Shown: one piece after another, positions 9,040 to 17,405 of the stretch
Layout of the letters: each line of letters opens with the position of its first letter
How positions within the stretch are numbered: the first letter of the stretch is position 1
Origin: Brachionus manjavacas
Taxonomy: Eukaryota > Rotifera > Eurotatoria > Ploima > Brachionidae
Direction: 5' to 3'
NCBI GenBank assembly: GCA_019054805.1
Contig: JAHQIY010000021.1
Span: 942,501 to 1,006,500, forward strand
DNA: 64,000 nucleotides
Position numbers and translations under genes: made by a program
Notes under the pieces: model-generated
The model's database searches: none
Told to the model about the DNA's origin: nothing
Seen by the model: the letters and a program-made list of their open reading frames with translations, nothing else

Positions 9040-12000
9040 ATGCCAAGGTTTGTGGCGTTAAATACAGGTGGTAGTAATGTAAACTTTAGTGGTTATACTG
9101 GTACAAGCAATGTGTTTAGAATAAACAATGTTGTGGCGGATATGGGTATGCACAATGCGGTGTATGGAGCGGGAGTTTTTGATAATAATAGCCGAACTAA
9201 TTTTACTATGCAGTATGGATCTACCACAATAGCCGGAGCCAATAATTATGTGTTTAGTGGGGGTAACGATAGGGTTTATTTTAATAGCAGTAGCAGTAAT
9301 ACTAGTGGCGGTTATGTGGCACCAAGTATAACGTTAAATGGCGGTGCTGGTATAGATACATTGGTGTTGCAACCGGCTAGTAATACAATTTTAGGGTTGT
9401 TAAGCCCACATAATAATAATGAAACTTATAATGGTTTAAATACAAGTACGGTTGTTGTAACAGAGGGTGGAGTGTATAAGTCTGCTCAACAAACATCTGT
9501 GTCTAAGTTAATGGATGTATTCCGTGCAGGTAAAAACGCAGATGTTAGTAGGTTTGAAGATAGAAGGGTTGATTTTAACTTTAATAATTTTGAGATTTTA
9601 GATTTAAGTTTTTATGATAATAAATTAAGCAGAGGTAAGCATTTAGTTGTAACTGTAGGCAACAGTGATAAAGCTGGTTATCTATTTAACAGTGCTTATT
9701 ATAATGAGGTTATAATGCCTAATTATAATCCGTATACTACTGGGCAAGCTTGGTATGATAATGCATATATGGGTACTGCTACAACTGAATTGTATTATCA
9801 GCAAGTTGGTAGAGGCAATGATAGTAGCAGATTTTTGCCTAGCAATACGTTAATATTTAACCATGGAGTGGTTGAAGAGCTTAATGTAACAGCAAGCTTT
9901 GATTTTAATACAAGCAATGGTAACGCACAGTATGGCTATAATTTAGATGGTTTTTATTTATCTGGCGGTACTAACAGAAGCTTTAAGGCAAAGCATGTAA
10001 CTAATTTTGATGTTTTAATTGGTAATACTGCCCCTAGAAATATTAATTTTACGTTTGCCTCTATTACGGCAGAGCAAACGCTATCTGTATTGTCTACATT
10101 AAGTAATGGTAGAATATACGCTTATACAGGTAATGCTGGTTGGACTGGTGGGGGGTTAGAGCCTGTTAATTTTATACCGCAACTTAGTTTAGGTGGTAGT
10201 AATGCTAGCAATATAGCTAATTTAAACTTGCAAGGGATTACAATACCAAATATGCCTAATTACATAGTTAATGGTGCAGGTAGGTTAATAGAAGATACAA
10301 GCAATATAGTAGATAATGGTATGGGTTTAAAAGCAAACGCTTTTTTACCTAGTGCGTTTACTTATGTAGGTATTCCAGATTTATTAACCATTAATTTGCT
10401 AGCTGCTAACGATAGCTGGGAGGCTTGGAGAAATGGTGTGTATAACCCATTATTAAGTATAGAGGCAGGTAGCTCTCTTAATACGTTATTAATGCCTAAA
10501 GGTATTATATACTTAACGTTAGATGCAATGTATGCATCTAACCCTGGGCAGGTTAAAAATTATGGAGTTGGAGACGGAACTATTATATCTGGTGTAGATT
10601 CTACGCTACATTCTGATAAATTAATGCTTAACACTCAGGTAATGGTGGCAGAAGCTTCGCAAGATAGGTTTAATGAATTAAATTTAGCAGGCTGGGGGCA
10701 ACAAAATATAGTAGGTAAAAAGTTCCATGATTTATTTGCAGATAGTAAAACAGGAAGTTCGCACTTTGTAACAATGAATGGTACCACCAATCCAGACGGC
10801 ACTGCTAGAGATATAGAAACTAAAGATTTATATATAAATCATTTAGCGGTGGTATTGTTAAACTCTACAACAGCAGGTGGTCCTGATTATAGAGATTCTA
10901 GTTCTCATTATGTAACTTTTGGTAGTGGCGGTAGTGTGTATCAGAGCAATAAAGTGTATGTAGCAGGCGGTATTTACTTCCATCCACAAATTTTTGCTGG
11001 TGACGCGCAAAGTCCAATACCATACAGACAAACTTGGAACGTAGGAAGCGATCAAGACGTTGCAGACTTTAGTGGTATAAAAAATGGTGATTATGCGTTT
11101 ATGCCAACTTATGCGCCAAAAGCAATGTTTAATACCCCTTGGAAAGATGCAAGCAAGTTTGCGTTTGAAACCGATAAAAATAATGCTAGTTATAATCCGG
11201 TGTTTTCTGATGTTGGTAAATTAAATGCAGTGTTTGATAAAAATTTAAACGGCGGTAGGCAAAATTTAGAAAGCATAGTTGCGTTTGGTTATAATGCCTC
11301 TGCACAAGACATGAGCTACTTAAGAGAAACCGGTAGTGGTGTAACTTCTGCAACGCCATTGTTTTATAGGTTATCTGGCGTAGAATACATACGTGGTACC
11401 GATGCTAACGATACCTTTTACATGGGCAAAGCCCTAGGGTTTAGTAATGCATCTAGGGAACATTATACAGCAATTAAAGGGGGTAATGCTCCAGCTGATG
11501 GTAAAAGTACGTATAGTTATTATCATCCGTTGTTTGGTTTAAGTGCAAACGCTAACGCACAAACTAACTTAGCTACTAGGTTGCTGGAGTTTTATGGTGC
11601 TGGCGGTAATAATACTTTGGTTAATGATATGTTTACGGCATCGCACAAAACTAATTATAGAGAAAATTCTGCTACAGATACTAACGTGCCACTTAGAAGA
11701 AATGGTTTAATTACTATGGATAATGTTACTGTATATAAAGTAACAGGTGCAAGCGGTAATGAATTAAATGTGCAATCTATACGTAATGGCAATGGTGGTA
11801 ACGGAGTAAATCCTGGAGAATTAAATACTAATTACAGTACAACCAAGTTTTACGATATACAAAGCATAAGATCTGATGATGGGGTAGTTAAAGGTGATAA
11901 TACAACTTACGAATATATGCAGTTAAGAGATATTCAGTTTATTAATGTTGGTGGTGTTGACCCTGAGGTATTTGATGTTCCTATATCTAGCCCTATTTAT

Positions 12001-13644
12001 AAAACTGGAACTAAGTCTCAATTTATTATGGACTTTGCTAATATTAATTCATCTGATGGTTTACAACTTACTGTAGATTTAGGTGGAAGATACTTTAGAG
12101 ATGCAGATAAGTTAACCCCTAATAACTTAGTTGAAAAAGGTACCGATTATAATGGTGGTAGCTTGGGTATACAAGTTGACGGTTTTAAAGATGGTAAAGT
12201 AGGTAATTATTATAGTAATACCTATTATCAGTTAGTGGGTGGAGCAAGTGCTGCTACTTATGTTAGAGATGATACTATTTTTGAGCCTAATAGATATATT
12301 ATGCAAACGGGTAATAAAGCTACTAATACACGTATTGATTTTCAATCTTCTAGTAGTGCAGAAGTAGACATTGAAATGGTTGTTAATACTACTGTAACAG
12401 GAGCTTATGATAAAAGAGTATTGTTGCAAAATGTTGACTCTATTGTGTTTGATACTGGAGCTGTTGGTTCTTCTGGTAGCGCAACAAGAAGCAATGTAGA
12501 TATATATTTTAATGCTAATTTAAATTTTGAAAAACTAAATGGTAAAGTTATATTTACGTTTGCAGATACTAGACAAGTATTTATGACTAAACATGTGTAT
12601 GATCATTATAATTATACGTGGAGAGATGCAAATTCACCTATTGGGGCTCAAGATAAAAAGTTTACCACTATTTTTGAAGAAAAAGGTGGTACGGGTAGAT
12701 GGTTTGCCATTGCATCTAGTGGATTTAACATACCGGCTATGACTATAAATGACGAAACCATATCTAACCCTACTTTACCGGTTACGCCACGCAGTACAAG
12801 TTTTGTGGTAAGAGAAGTTTTAGATACAGCCAATACAGTGCAACAAAGCTACAATGTATTAGGAGATTTTTATAGCATTATGGGTGTAGATAGTGATTAT
12901 AAAGAAGCCAGTGCGTTGCATACGTATAATTTTAACGAAATAGATAAAGTATATACTAATGCCCAAGAAAGCGAAGCTAAAGCCGAAGCCACAAGCGATA
13001 ATGTGGTAGATGTTGTAAAGCAAGATAGTAGTGAAGTTGCCGGTGTAGAAGTTAATGCTACAGAGCAAGATACTACTGCAGACGGCGTAGAGGTTGCGGT
13101 TAAAGATGCAACTGAAACTGAGGATGTGGTTGTGGTTGAAGAGCCTGTGGATGTTGCGTTGGCTAATGTGCAAAACGCAGATGTAGAAGCAGATGTTGAA
13201 GACAAAAATAATGCTGAAAATAAAACCGAAAATAATGCTGAAACTGGTACAGAAGAAGGCACTAATGCCGAAGACACTAGTGTTGAAGGTGTTGAAGCTG
13301 AAGGTGAAGCTAATACTGATGCGGAAGCGGAAGTAGTATTAAGCGATGATATGGATGCATTATTAGGTGATATGTTGGGGTTTGAAGCTAATTCATCTGC
13401 CGATAATAGCTTTAATTTAAATGGTTTAAGTACAAACGGGGTTAATAGTGAAGAAGCTGGAATGGATGAAGATTTTAGCAACACTATGAACCAGCTAAGC
13501 CAATTAGAAGAAGCCACAGCAGAGCAAGACGAACACGAAAGCATAGCTTTTGCGTTAGATAGCAGTGTAGATGTGGCGGATGATGGTAGTGCAAACCAAA
13601 CCGAGCAAGCTAAAGTAAAAAACACAGTAGGCGTGGGCGATTAA
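9040..13644 (+). CDS. Giant protein copy 1, segment 8 (C-terminal third)
   Basis: 1,534 codons without interruption. It begins with the last of the region shared with copy 2 (motifs FSGGNDRVYF, NGGAGIDTLVL) and then enters the diverged part from about residue 132. Conserved islands include GSDQDVADFSGIKNGDYAFM and IRGTDANDTFYMGKALGFSN. Residues about 1310-1425 are an Ala/Asp/Glu/Val-rich acidic linker. The final 100 or so residues, starting at VLSDDMDALLGDMLGF, are the same as in copy 2 and are the best candidate for a C-terminal secretion signal. Codon and base use change sharply relative to the 5' two thirds of the gene. Confidence 0.75.
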   Translation: MPRFVALNTGGSNVNFSGYTGTSNVFRINNVVADMGMHNAVYGAGVFDNNSRTNFTMQYGSTTIAGANNYVFSGGNDRVYFNSSSSNTSGGYVAPSITLNGGAGIDTLVLQPASNTILGLLSPHNNNETYNGLNTSTVVVTEGGVYKSAQQTSVSKLMDVFRAGKNADVSRFEDRRVDFNFNNFEILDLSFYDNKLSRGKHLVVTVGNSDKAGYLFNSAYYNEVIMPNYNPYTTGQAWYDNAYMGTATTELYYQQVGRGNDSSRFLPSNTLIFNHGVVEELNVTASFDFNTSNGNAQYGYNLDGFYLSGGTNRSFKAKHVTNFDVLIGNTAPRNINFTFASITAEQTLSVLSTLSNGRIYAYTGNAGWTGGGLEPVNFIPQLSLGGSNASNIANLNLQGITIPNMPNYIVNGAGRLIEDTSNIVDNGMGLKANAFLPSAFTYVGIPDLLTINLLAANDSWEAWRNGVYNPLLSIEAGSSLNTLLMPKGIIYLTLDAMYASNPGQVKNYGVGDGTIISGVDSTLHSDKLMLNTQVMVAEASQDRFNELNLAGWGQQNIVGKKFHDLFADSKTGSSHFVTMNGTTNPDGTARDIETKDLYINHLAVVLLNSTTAGGPDYRDSSSHYVTFGSGGSVYQSNKVYVAGGIYFHPQIFAGDAQSPIPYRQTWNVGSDQDVADFSGIKNGDYAFMPTYAPKAMFNTPWKDASKFAFETDKNNASYNPVFSDVGKLNAVFDKNLNGGRQNLESIVAFGYNASAQDMSYLRETGSGVTSATPLFYRLSGVEYIRGTDANDTFYMGKALGFSNASREHYTAIKGGNAPADGKSTYSYYHPLFGLSANANAQTNLATRLLEFYGAGGNNTLVNDMFTASHKTNYRENSATDTNVPLRRNGLITMDNVTVYKVTGASGNELNVQSIRNGNGGNGVNPGELNTNYSTTKFYDIQSIRSDDGVVKGDNTTYEYMQLRDIQFINVGGVDPEVFDVPISSPIYKTGTKSQFIMDFANINSSDGLQLTVDLGGRYFRDADKLTPNNLVEKGTDYNGGSLGIQVDGFKDGKVGNYYSNTYYQLVGGASAATYVRDDTIFEPNRYIMQTGNKATNTRIDFQSSSSAEVDIEMVVNTTVTGAYDKRVLLQNVDSIVFDTGAVGSSGSATRSNVDIYFNANLNFEKLNGKVIFTFADTRQVFMTKHVYDHYNYTWRDANSPIGAQDKKFTTIFEEKGGTGRWFAIASSGFNIPAMTINDETISNPTLPVTPRSTSFVVREVLDTANTVQQSYNVLGDFYSIMGVDSDYKEASALHTYNFNEIDKVYTNAQESEAKAEATSDNVVDVVKQDSSEVAGVEVNATEQDTTADGVEVAVKDATETEDVVVVEEPVDVALANVQNADVEADVEDKNNAENKTENNAETGTEEGTNAEDTSVEGVEAEGEANTDAEAEVVLSDDMDALLGDMLGFEANSSADNSFNLNGLSTNGVNSEEAGMDEDFSNTMNQLSQLEEATAEQDEHESIAFALDSSVDVADDGSANQTEQAKVKNTVGVGD
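9436..13331 (+). other. Diverged coding segment of giant copy 1
   Basis: Aligns with 24828-28741 at protein level, but nucleotide identity falls sharply after 9435. Short, almost identical islands remain (for example 11044-11129 with 26493-26578, and about 12890-12965 with 28298-28373). The island pattern looks like patchy recombination between old paralogues. Confidence 0.75.
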
Positions 13645-13740
13645 GCCCATTGCCTAGCGTGGCTAGCTACCTAGCGTTTCTAGTACCTAGCGTGGCTATT
13701 ATCTAATGCTGGTATTAACACACGGTGGCTATAATCTACC
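13332..13740 (+). repeat. Near-identical 3' repeat of the giant genes, left copy
   Basis: Pairs with 28742-29150 (offset 15,410). I see one base difference. It covers the last 100 or so codons and about 96 bases after the stop, so near-identity passes through the stop codon into noncoding DNA. This supports recombination rather than purifying selection alone. Confidence 0.85.
13653..13740 (+). repeat. Iterated GTGGCTA-type motif behind copy 1
   Basis: CCTAGCGTGGCTA occurs at 13653-13665 and again near 13685-13698, with a variant (CCTAGCGTTTCTA) between them and CACGGTGGCTA near 13721-13731. The same series follows copy 2, where it extends further. I see no gene in 13741-13919. Confidence 0.55.
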
Positions 13741-13919
13741 TGCCGTGGAATGCCCTGTTATTGCCCTATGTTGCTATTAACTACTTAGCAAATGTTATAG
13801 CTAATTCTTATTTGCCTTACTAATAGTATTTGTATTTTTTATATTGTATTTGTTGTTGGGTTACAATTATTGTATAATTAAAATGTATTAATATTAATAT
13901 TAAAAGTTGTAGGCTTAAA

Positions 13920-14278
13920 ATGAAAAAAATCATTACTTTATAAAACTATAGCAGTTACATTTGCATGCGGATATTTGCTAGGCGGTGTGGCGTTGGCTAA
14001 CCAAGGCAAGCACAGTGTTTTTGCCCAAACCGATTATAAAATTAATAATTATACTATAAAAGGTTTAGATATTAGGATTCTGCTGGTAGTTATGGTATAA
14101 GTTAGGTTATTATGCAACTATGCAAAGCAGTGTAAGTTATTATAAATATAATAATGCAGTTAGGCAATACTTGTTAAAAGATGAAGATTTTAAAAACTTT
14201 AATGTAGATGCAAAAAATACTATTAAAATAAATAGCTATGCTGTGGGTGTAAACTTAGGCGTAAAGTACACTTTTTAA
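13920..14278 (+). pseudogene. Remnant of a small outer-membrane beta-barrel protein
   Basis: An ATG-Lys-Lys start is followed by a hydrophobic signal-peptide-like stretch (TIAVTFACGYLLGGVALA) in a different frame, because a stop appears after seven codons. Two further frame changes occur (near 14075-14085 and 14100). The last frame is open and ends SYAVGVNLGVKYTF then TAA: alternating residues with a terminal Phe, the typical end of an outer-membrane barrel strand. At about 110 codons it is far shorter than a complete porin or OmpA/opacity-type barrel, so internal loss is likely. It lies between giant copy 1 and the fumC terminator. The family cannot be named. Confidence 0.6.
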
Positions 14279-14310
14279 TTTGTGTTAATGTGGTATAAGT
14301 TAAAACTAAA

Positions 14311-14337
14311 AAGCGGTTTTAATTAAACCGCTTTTTT
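14311..14337. terminator. Bidirectional intrinsic terminator
   Basis: Perfect 9-bp stem AAGCGGTTT / AAACCGCTT (14311-14319 with 14325-14333), 5-base loop, T run on the + strand and A run before it (T run for the - strand). It separates the + strand barrel remnant from fumC on the - strand. Confidence 0.85.
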
Positions 14338-14384
14338 ACGTAAAATGGATTTAAAGATATTAAATTTACCTTTAAACTATTTTA

Positions 14385-15770
14385 TTAAACCATTTCGGCT
14401 GGGTTTACCCATTTATTAAAATCTTCTTCGGATACTAAGTTTAACTCTATAGCAGCTTGCTTTAGTGTTAAATTATTTTTATGGGCGTGCTTGGCAATGG
14501 TAGCTGCGTTATCGTAGCCTATGTGTTTATTTAAAGCCGTAACTAACATTAAAGATTGTTGCATTAAAGTAGTAATTTGGTTAATGTTAGGTTGTGTGTT
14601 TTCTAAGCAATAATTTATAAAGCTGTTAATGCCTTGTGTTAGTAAATCTATATTACGCAACACATTATGCACAATTAATGGTTTGTATACGTTTAGTTGT
14701 AAATGCCCTTGCATTCCACCTAATATAATTGCGTTGTGGTTACCTATAACTTGCATGCATATCATAGTAATAGCTTCTACCTGTGTAGGGTTTACTTTAC
14801 CTGGCATTATAGAAGACCCCGGTTCGTTTTCTGGAATACTAATTTCGGCTAATCCTGCTCTGGGTCCGCATGCTAGTAGCCTAATATCGTTAGCTATTTT
14901 GTTTAATGCGGTGGCTAATGCAACTATGCTTCCGCTAAAATTAACTAAATCATCGTGGCTTGCTAGGGCTGTAAATTTATTGGGGTTAGATACAAACGGT
15001 AAATTAGTATGTTTAGCCACTTGGTGTGCAAACAATACCGCAAAATCTGGGTGCGAATTTAAACCAGTACCAACCGCAGTACCACCTTGTGCTAAGTTAT
15101 ATACATTAGTTAACGCATTTTCTATATATTGTTTAGCGTTTATTATTTGTTGGCAAAAACCAGAAAACTCTTGCCCTAAGGTTAGCGGGGTGGCGTCTTG
15201 CATATGCGTTCTGCCTATTTTAATAATATCTTTAAAATCGTTAGCTTTATTGTTTAAAGCATTAATTAGTAAATCTAATTTTGGTAGTAATGCATTTTTA
15301 GTGGCTAGCACTGTAGCTATGTTCATAGCGGTAGGAAAAACATCGTTAGAAGATTGCCCCATGTTAACATCATCGTTAGGGTGAATAGGATTTTTAGAGC
15401 CCATTTCTCCGCCTAAAATTTCTATAGCACGGTTGCTTATTACTTCGTTAACGTTCATATTAGTTTGCGTGCCAGACCCAGTTTGCCAAATAGATAACGG
15501 AAAATGAGCGTTTAATTGATTTAATAGTATTTCTTGTGCAACACTAACAATAACATCTGCCTTGTTGTTACTTAGCAAGCCTAGTTGGTGGTTTACTTTA
15601 GCCGCACACATTTTTATTATTGCTATACTTTTTATAACCGCTAGTGGCATGGGTTCGTTAGATATACTAAAGTATTTTAACGATCTTTCGGTTTGGGCTC
15701 CCCAGTATTTACAAGATTCTACTTGTATTTCGCCCATAGAATCTTTTTCTATTCTGTATTGTGTTGTCAT
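14385..15770 (-). CDS. fumC: Class II fumarate hydratase
   Basis: 461 residues, the usual length for the iron-independent class II enzyme, which interconverts fumarate and malate in the TCA cycle in the cytoplasm. The superfamily signature GSSIMPGKVNP lies near residue 315. The substrate-site segments TGSGTQTNMNVNEV (near 95) and GRTHMQDATPLTLGQEFSG (near 185) are intact, as is GLNSHPDF. It starts MTTQYRIEKDSMGEIQV, as FumC proteins do. It lies 11 bases behind the rhodanese gene on the same strand, so the two are probably co-transcribed, and it ends into the bidirectional terminator. The pair sits between the two giant direct repeats. Confidence 0.97.
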   Translation of the reverse strand: MTTQYRIEKDSMGEIQVESCKYWGAQTERSLKYFSISNEPMPLAVIKSIAIIKMCAAKVNHQLGLLSNNKADVIVSVAQEILLNQLNAHFPLSIWQTGSGTQTNMNVNEVISNRAIEILGGEMGSKNPIHPNDDVNMGQSSNDVFPTAMNIATVLATKNALLPKLDLLINALNNKANDFKDIIKIGRTHMQDATPLTLGQEFSGFCQQIINAKQYIENALTNVYNLAQGGTAVGTGLNSHPDFAVLFAHQVAKHTNLPFVSNPNKFTALASHDDLVNFSGSIVALATALNKIANDIRLLACGPRAGLAEISIPENEPGSSIMPGKVNPTQVEAITMICMQVIGNHNAIILGGMQGHLQLNVYKPLIVHNVLRNIDLLTQGINSFINYCLENTQPNINQITTLMQQSLMLVTALNKHIGYDNAATIAKHAHKNNLTLKQAAIELNLVSEEDFNKWVNPAEMV

Positions 15771-15781
15771 TAGGTTTATCC

Positions 15782-16312
15782 TTATTTATTAAAAGGTAAT
15801 TTTTGTAGTAAATTTACTAACATGCAATTATTTATAAATGCAGAAATAATTAACATTATACTAAATAATAACGGCACATAAATATAATTGCAATTAAACA
15901 CTATAGCAAGGATTATAAATGTTAGTAAAATTGCCCCTAAAATTGCTCTAAATTGTGCAAAAATTTTTGTATTAATGCATTTTATAGAATCTGCACTATC
16001 ATTTATTTTAACATTACTTTGGTTAGTATCTTTTTTACTGTTAAAAATTCCGCCAGATATTACTTGCACATTGCTGTAATTGTTTTGTAAAAACATCTGT
16101 TGCACTTTTTTGGCACGCATACCATAAGCACATAAAATATAAATAGTTTTATTATTTGCTTGGTTTTTTATAAAATCTGCAACGTTTAACTGTTGCATTG
16201 GTATGTGTATGTGGTTGCCGTTAAGCTTAATAGTGGCGTACTCTTGTGGTGTGCGTATGTCTAAAATAATATCTGCATTAGTAATATGTTTTAAATTTTT
16301 AGATATATACAT
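15782..16312 (-). CDS. Membrane-anchored rhodanese (YgaP-like)
   Basis: 176 residues. The N-terminal half is a rhodanese domain with the DIRTPQEYA motif and the catalytic cysteine (C61) in YILCAYGMRA, which would carry a persulfide. The C-terminal part (about 115-176) matches the DUF2892 two-helix membrane hairpin of YgaP, with an FNC turn and a conserved CML motif. The product is therefore likely an inner-membrane sulfurtransferase with its active domain in the cytoplasm. It is first in a probable two-gene unit with fumC. The physiological sulfur acceptor is unknown. Confidence 0.85.
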   Translation of the reverse strand: MYISKNLKHITNADIILDIRTPQEYATIKLNGNHIHIPMQQLNVADFIKNQANNKTIYILCAYGMRAKKVQQMFLQNNYSNVQVISGGIFNSKKDTNQSNVKINDSADSIKCINTKIFAQFRAILGAILLTFIILAIVFNCNYIYVPLLFSIMLIISAFINNCMLVNLLQKLPFNK

Positions 16313-16506
16313 GGTTTAACCTCTTTTTTTGTGTATATTTTTAGTTGCACTGTTTTTGTTTGTGCTACCTTAAGTGTAACATAATTTGCAGTATTGTTTG
16401 CTTTAATCGTGTTGCAATCAACTTAATATTTTTAAAGATTGTGGTGTAATTATTTTGTATGTATGTTGTTAAAAGCAATGCAATTATTTATAAATTATAT
16501 TATTTT

Positions 16507-16567
16507 TAGTTTTTTATGCTAAAAATATAGTTTTTTGTTTAATTTTTTGTATTATAAGTTGTATAAT
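16507..16567 (+). promoter_or_regulatory. Upstream region of giant gene copy 2: shared motif plus -10 candidate
   Basis: TAGTTTTTTATGCTAAAA (16507-16524) and TATAAT (16562-16567), spaced 37 bases apart versus 35 in copy 1. The remaining 16313-16643 gap is AT-rich and unlike the corresponding gap of copy 1, so the shared motif stands out. The divergent rhodanese promoter must also lie here but is not clear. Confidence 0.4.
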
Positions 16568-16643
16568 ATTGTAAAAATAAATATTTTTAGGTTGTAAAAA
16601 GTACAACCGTGGTAAACATTAAAAAAACAAGGTACTAATAAAC

Positions 16644-16859
16644 ATGGCAAACGCTATATATAAAAATAATACTGTAGAAGTAAGCAATCCATCTGAGGGG
16701 GTAGTGGTTGTATATCCTAAACCGGGGGAAGAGATTGTTATTGATATGGAGTTGGGTTCTTTAGAGCGTAAGATAGTGGGAAGGGATTTGGTTATTACTA
16801 CGTATTCTGGTGGTAGTATAGTTGTGGCTAACTATGTGGTGTTATTTGGCGCAAGATAA
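16644..16859 (+). CDS. Giant protein copy 2, segment 1
   Basis: 71 codons from the genuine ATG. It contains the BapA-prefix-like strands and stops when an extra G at 16848-16849 (TTTGGCGC versus TTTGCGC in copy 1) shifts the frame. Confidence 0.6.
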   Translation: MANAIYKNNTVEVSNPSEGVVVVYPKPGEEIVIDMELGSLERKIVGRDLVITTYSGGSIVVANYVVLFGAR

Positions 16860-17385
16860 TGGTTTGGCGGTTAAGGATTCTAGTGGTTTGTATTATGGCA
16901 TAGAAGATATGTTAGAAGAAGGTAGCCGTGCGGCTTTTACAGGAGAGGAGTTACCTAGGGTAATAATAGATAGGGAGTTATCTAGTGCTGGGGTAAATGA
17001 TAGTGGCGAGAAGTATTTGCAGAGTTCTAGTTCTAAGTTATTGGAGGATGTGTTTAGTAAGGATTTGTTGGTGGGAAGTGTTGATATAGATACGCAGAAT
17101 CCTGTGGCGGAGTTGAATCCTAATTTGGATCCGTATGAGATTAGGTCGTTATTTTTAAATAACGATAAGAAGTTGGATACGGATGTGGTGTATAGTTTTA
17201 ATGGGTCTACGTTTTTTAATCAAAATCAGTCGTATTTTAAGCCGGTAAAGGTTGGCAGTGGGTCTGTGGAGATAGTGGCGTTGTATGGGGCTAAAACGGA
17301 GGATAATAGTGGTAAGGTAGTTGGTTTAGTGGGTAAGGCTAGTGAACTAATATATAATGGCGGTGGGTTAATAGCAGGGGTATAG
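16822..17385 (+). CDS. Giant protein copy 2, segment 2
   Basis: The true frame is entered after 16849. It matches copy 1 residues from about AQDNGLAVKDSSG onward and ends where G5 became G4 (17377-17380), producing TAG. Confidence 0.55.
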   Translation: MWLTMWCYLAQDNGLAVKDSSGLYYGIEDMLEEGSRAAFTGEELPRVIIDRELSSAGVNDSGEKYLQSSSSKLLEDVFSKDLLVGSVDIDTQNPVAELNPNLDPYEIRSLFLNNDKKLDTDVVYSFNGSTFFNQNQSYFKPVKVGSGSVEIVALYGAKTEDNSGKVVGLVGKASELIYNGGGLIAGV

Positions 17386-17405
17386 AGGTTGATGCTGAGA
17401 GGGAT

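Larger units (their letters stand above)
1284..9435 (+). repeat. Near-identical 8.15-kb direct repeat, left copy
   Basis: Pairs with 16675-24827 at an offset of 15,391-15,392 bases. I noticed only a handful of substitutions (such as GAC/GAA near 1340, GGG/GGC near 1551, AAG/AGG near 7990) and a set of 1-2 base indels that disturb reading frames. The identity begins a dozen codons into the gene and stops abruptly inside the coding region. Confidence 0.9.
1253..13644 (+). pseudogene. Giant RTX-like surface protein gene, copy 1, reading frame interrupted
   Basis: A single gene of 12,392 bases (about 4,130 codons) seen as eight overlapping or adjacent open segments. It starts MTDTNKKDN with no signal peptide. 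Residues about 15-70 (GVVVVYPKPGDEIVIDMELG and the following beta strands) resemble the N-terminal BapA-prefix-like module of type I secreted giant adhesins. The body carries scattered RTX-like motifs (GAGDDVF, GSGDDVYY, GGRGDDYF, DGGAGNNKV, DGGAGSDTL). The tail is a long Asp/Glu-rich, low-complexity region, then a roughly 100-residue conserved end. Compared with copy 2, frame breaks lie near 2276, 2709-2713 (shared), 3911-3939 (self-correcting), 5097, 6322, 7542, 8253-8298 and 9001; most are at G or T runs. Either the gene is decaying, or these are consensus errors in a repeat that short reads cannot polish. No type I secretion genes are in the window. Toxin activity is not indicated; an adhesin or surface-layer role is inference. 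Confidence 0.7.

Noticed and set aside
12897..13625. Long - strand open frames (242 and 245 codons) opposite the acidic tails of the giant genes
   Set aside because: They are Ser/Thr/Ala-rich mirror products of GAA/GTT/GAT-type codons, without ribosome sites or recognisable domains, and occur wherever the sense strand has this composition.
1253..13644. Autotransporter (type V) identity of the giant proteins
   Set aside because: No N-terminal signal peptide and no C-terminal barrel; the end is an acidic, soluble tail.
1253..13644. RTX cytolysin
   Set aside because: No acyltransferase gene, no hydrophobic pore region and no toxin domain seen; repeats are spread along the whole protein as in adhesins.
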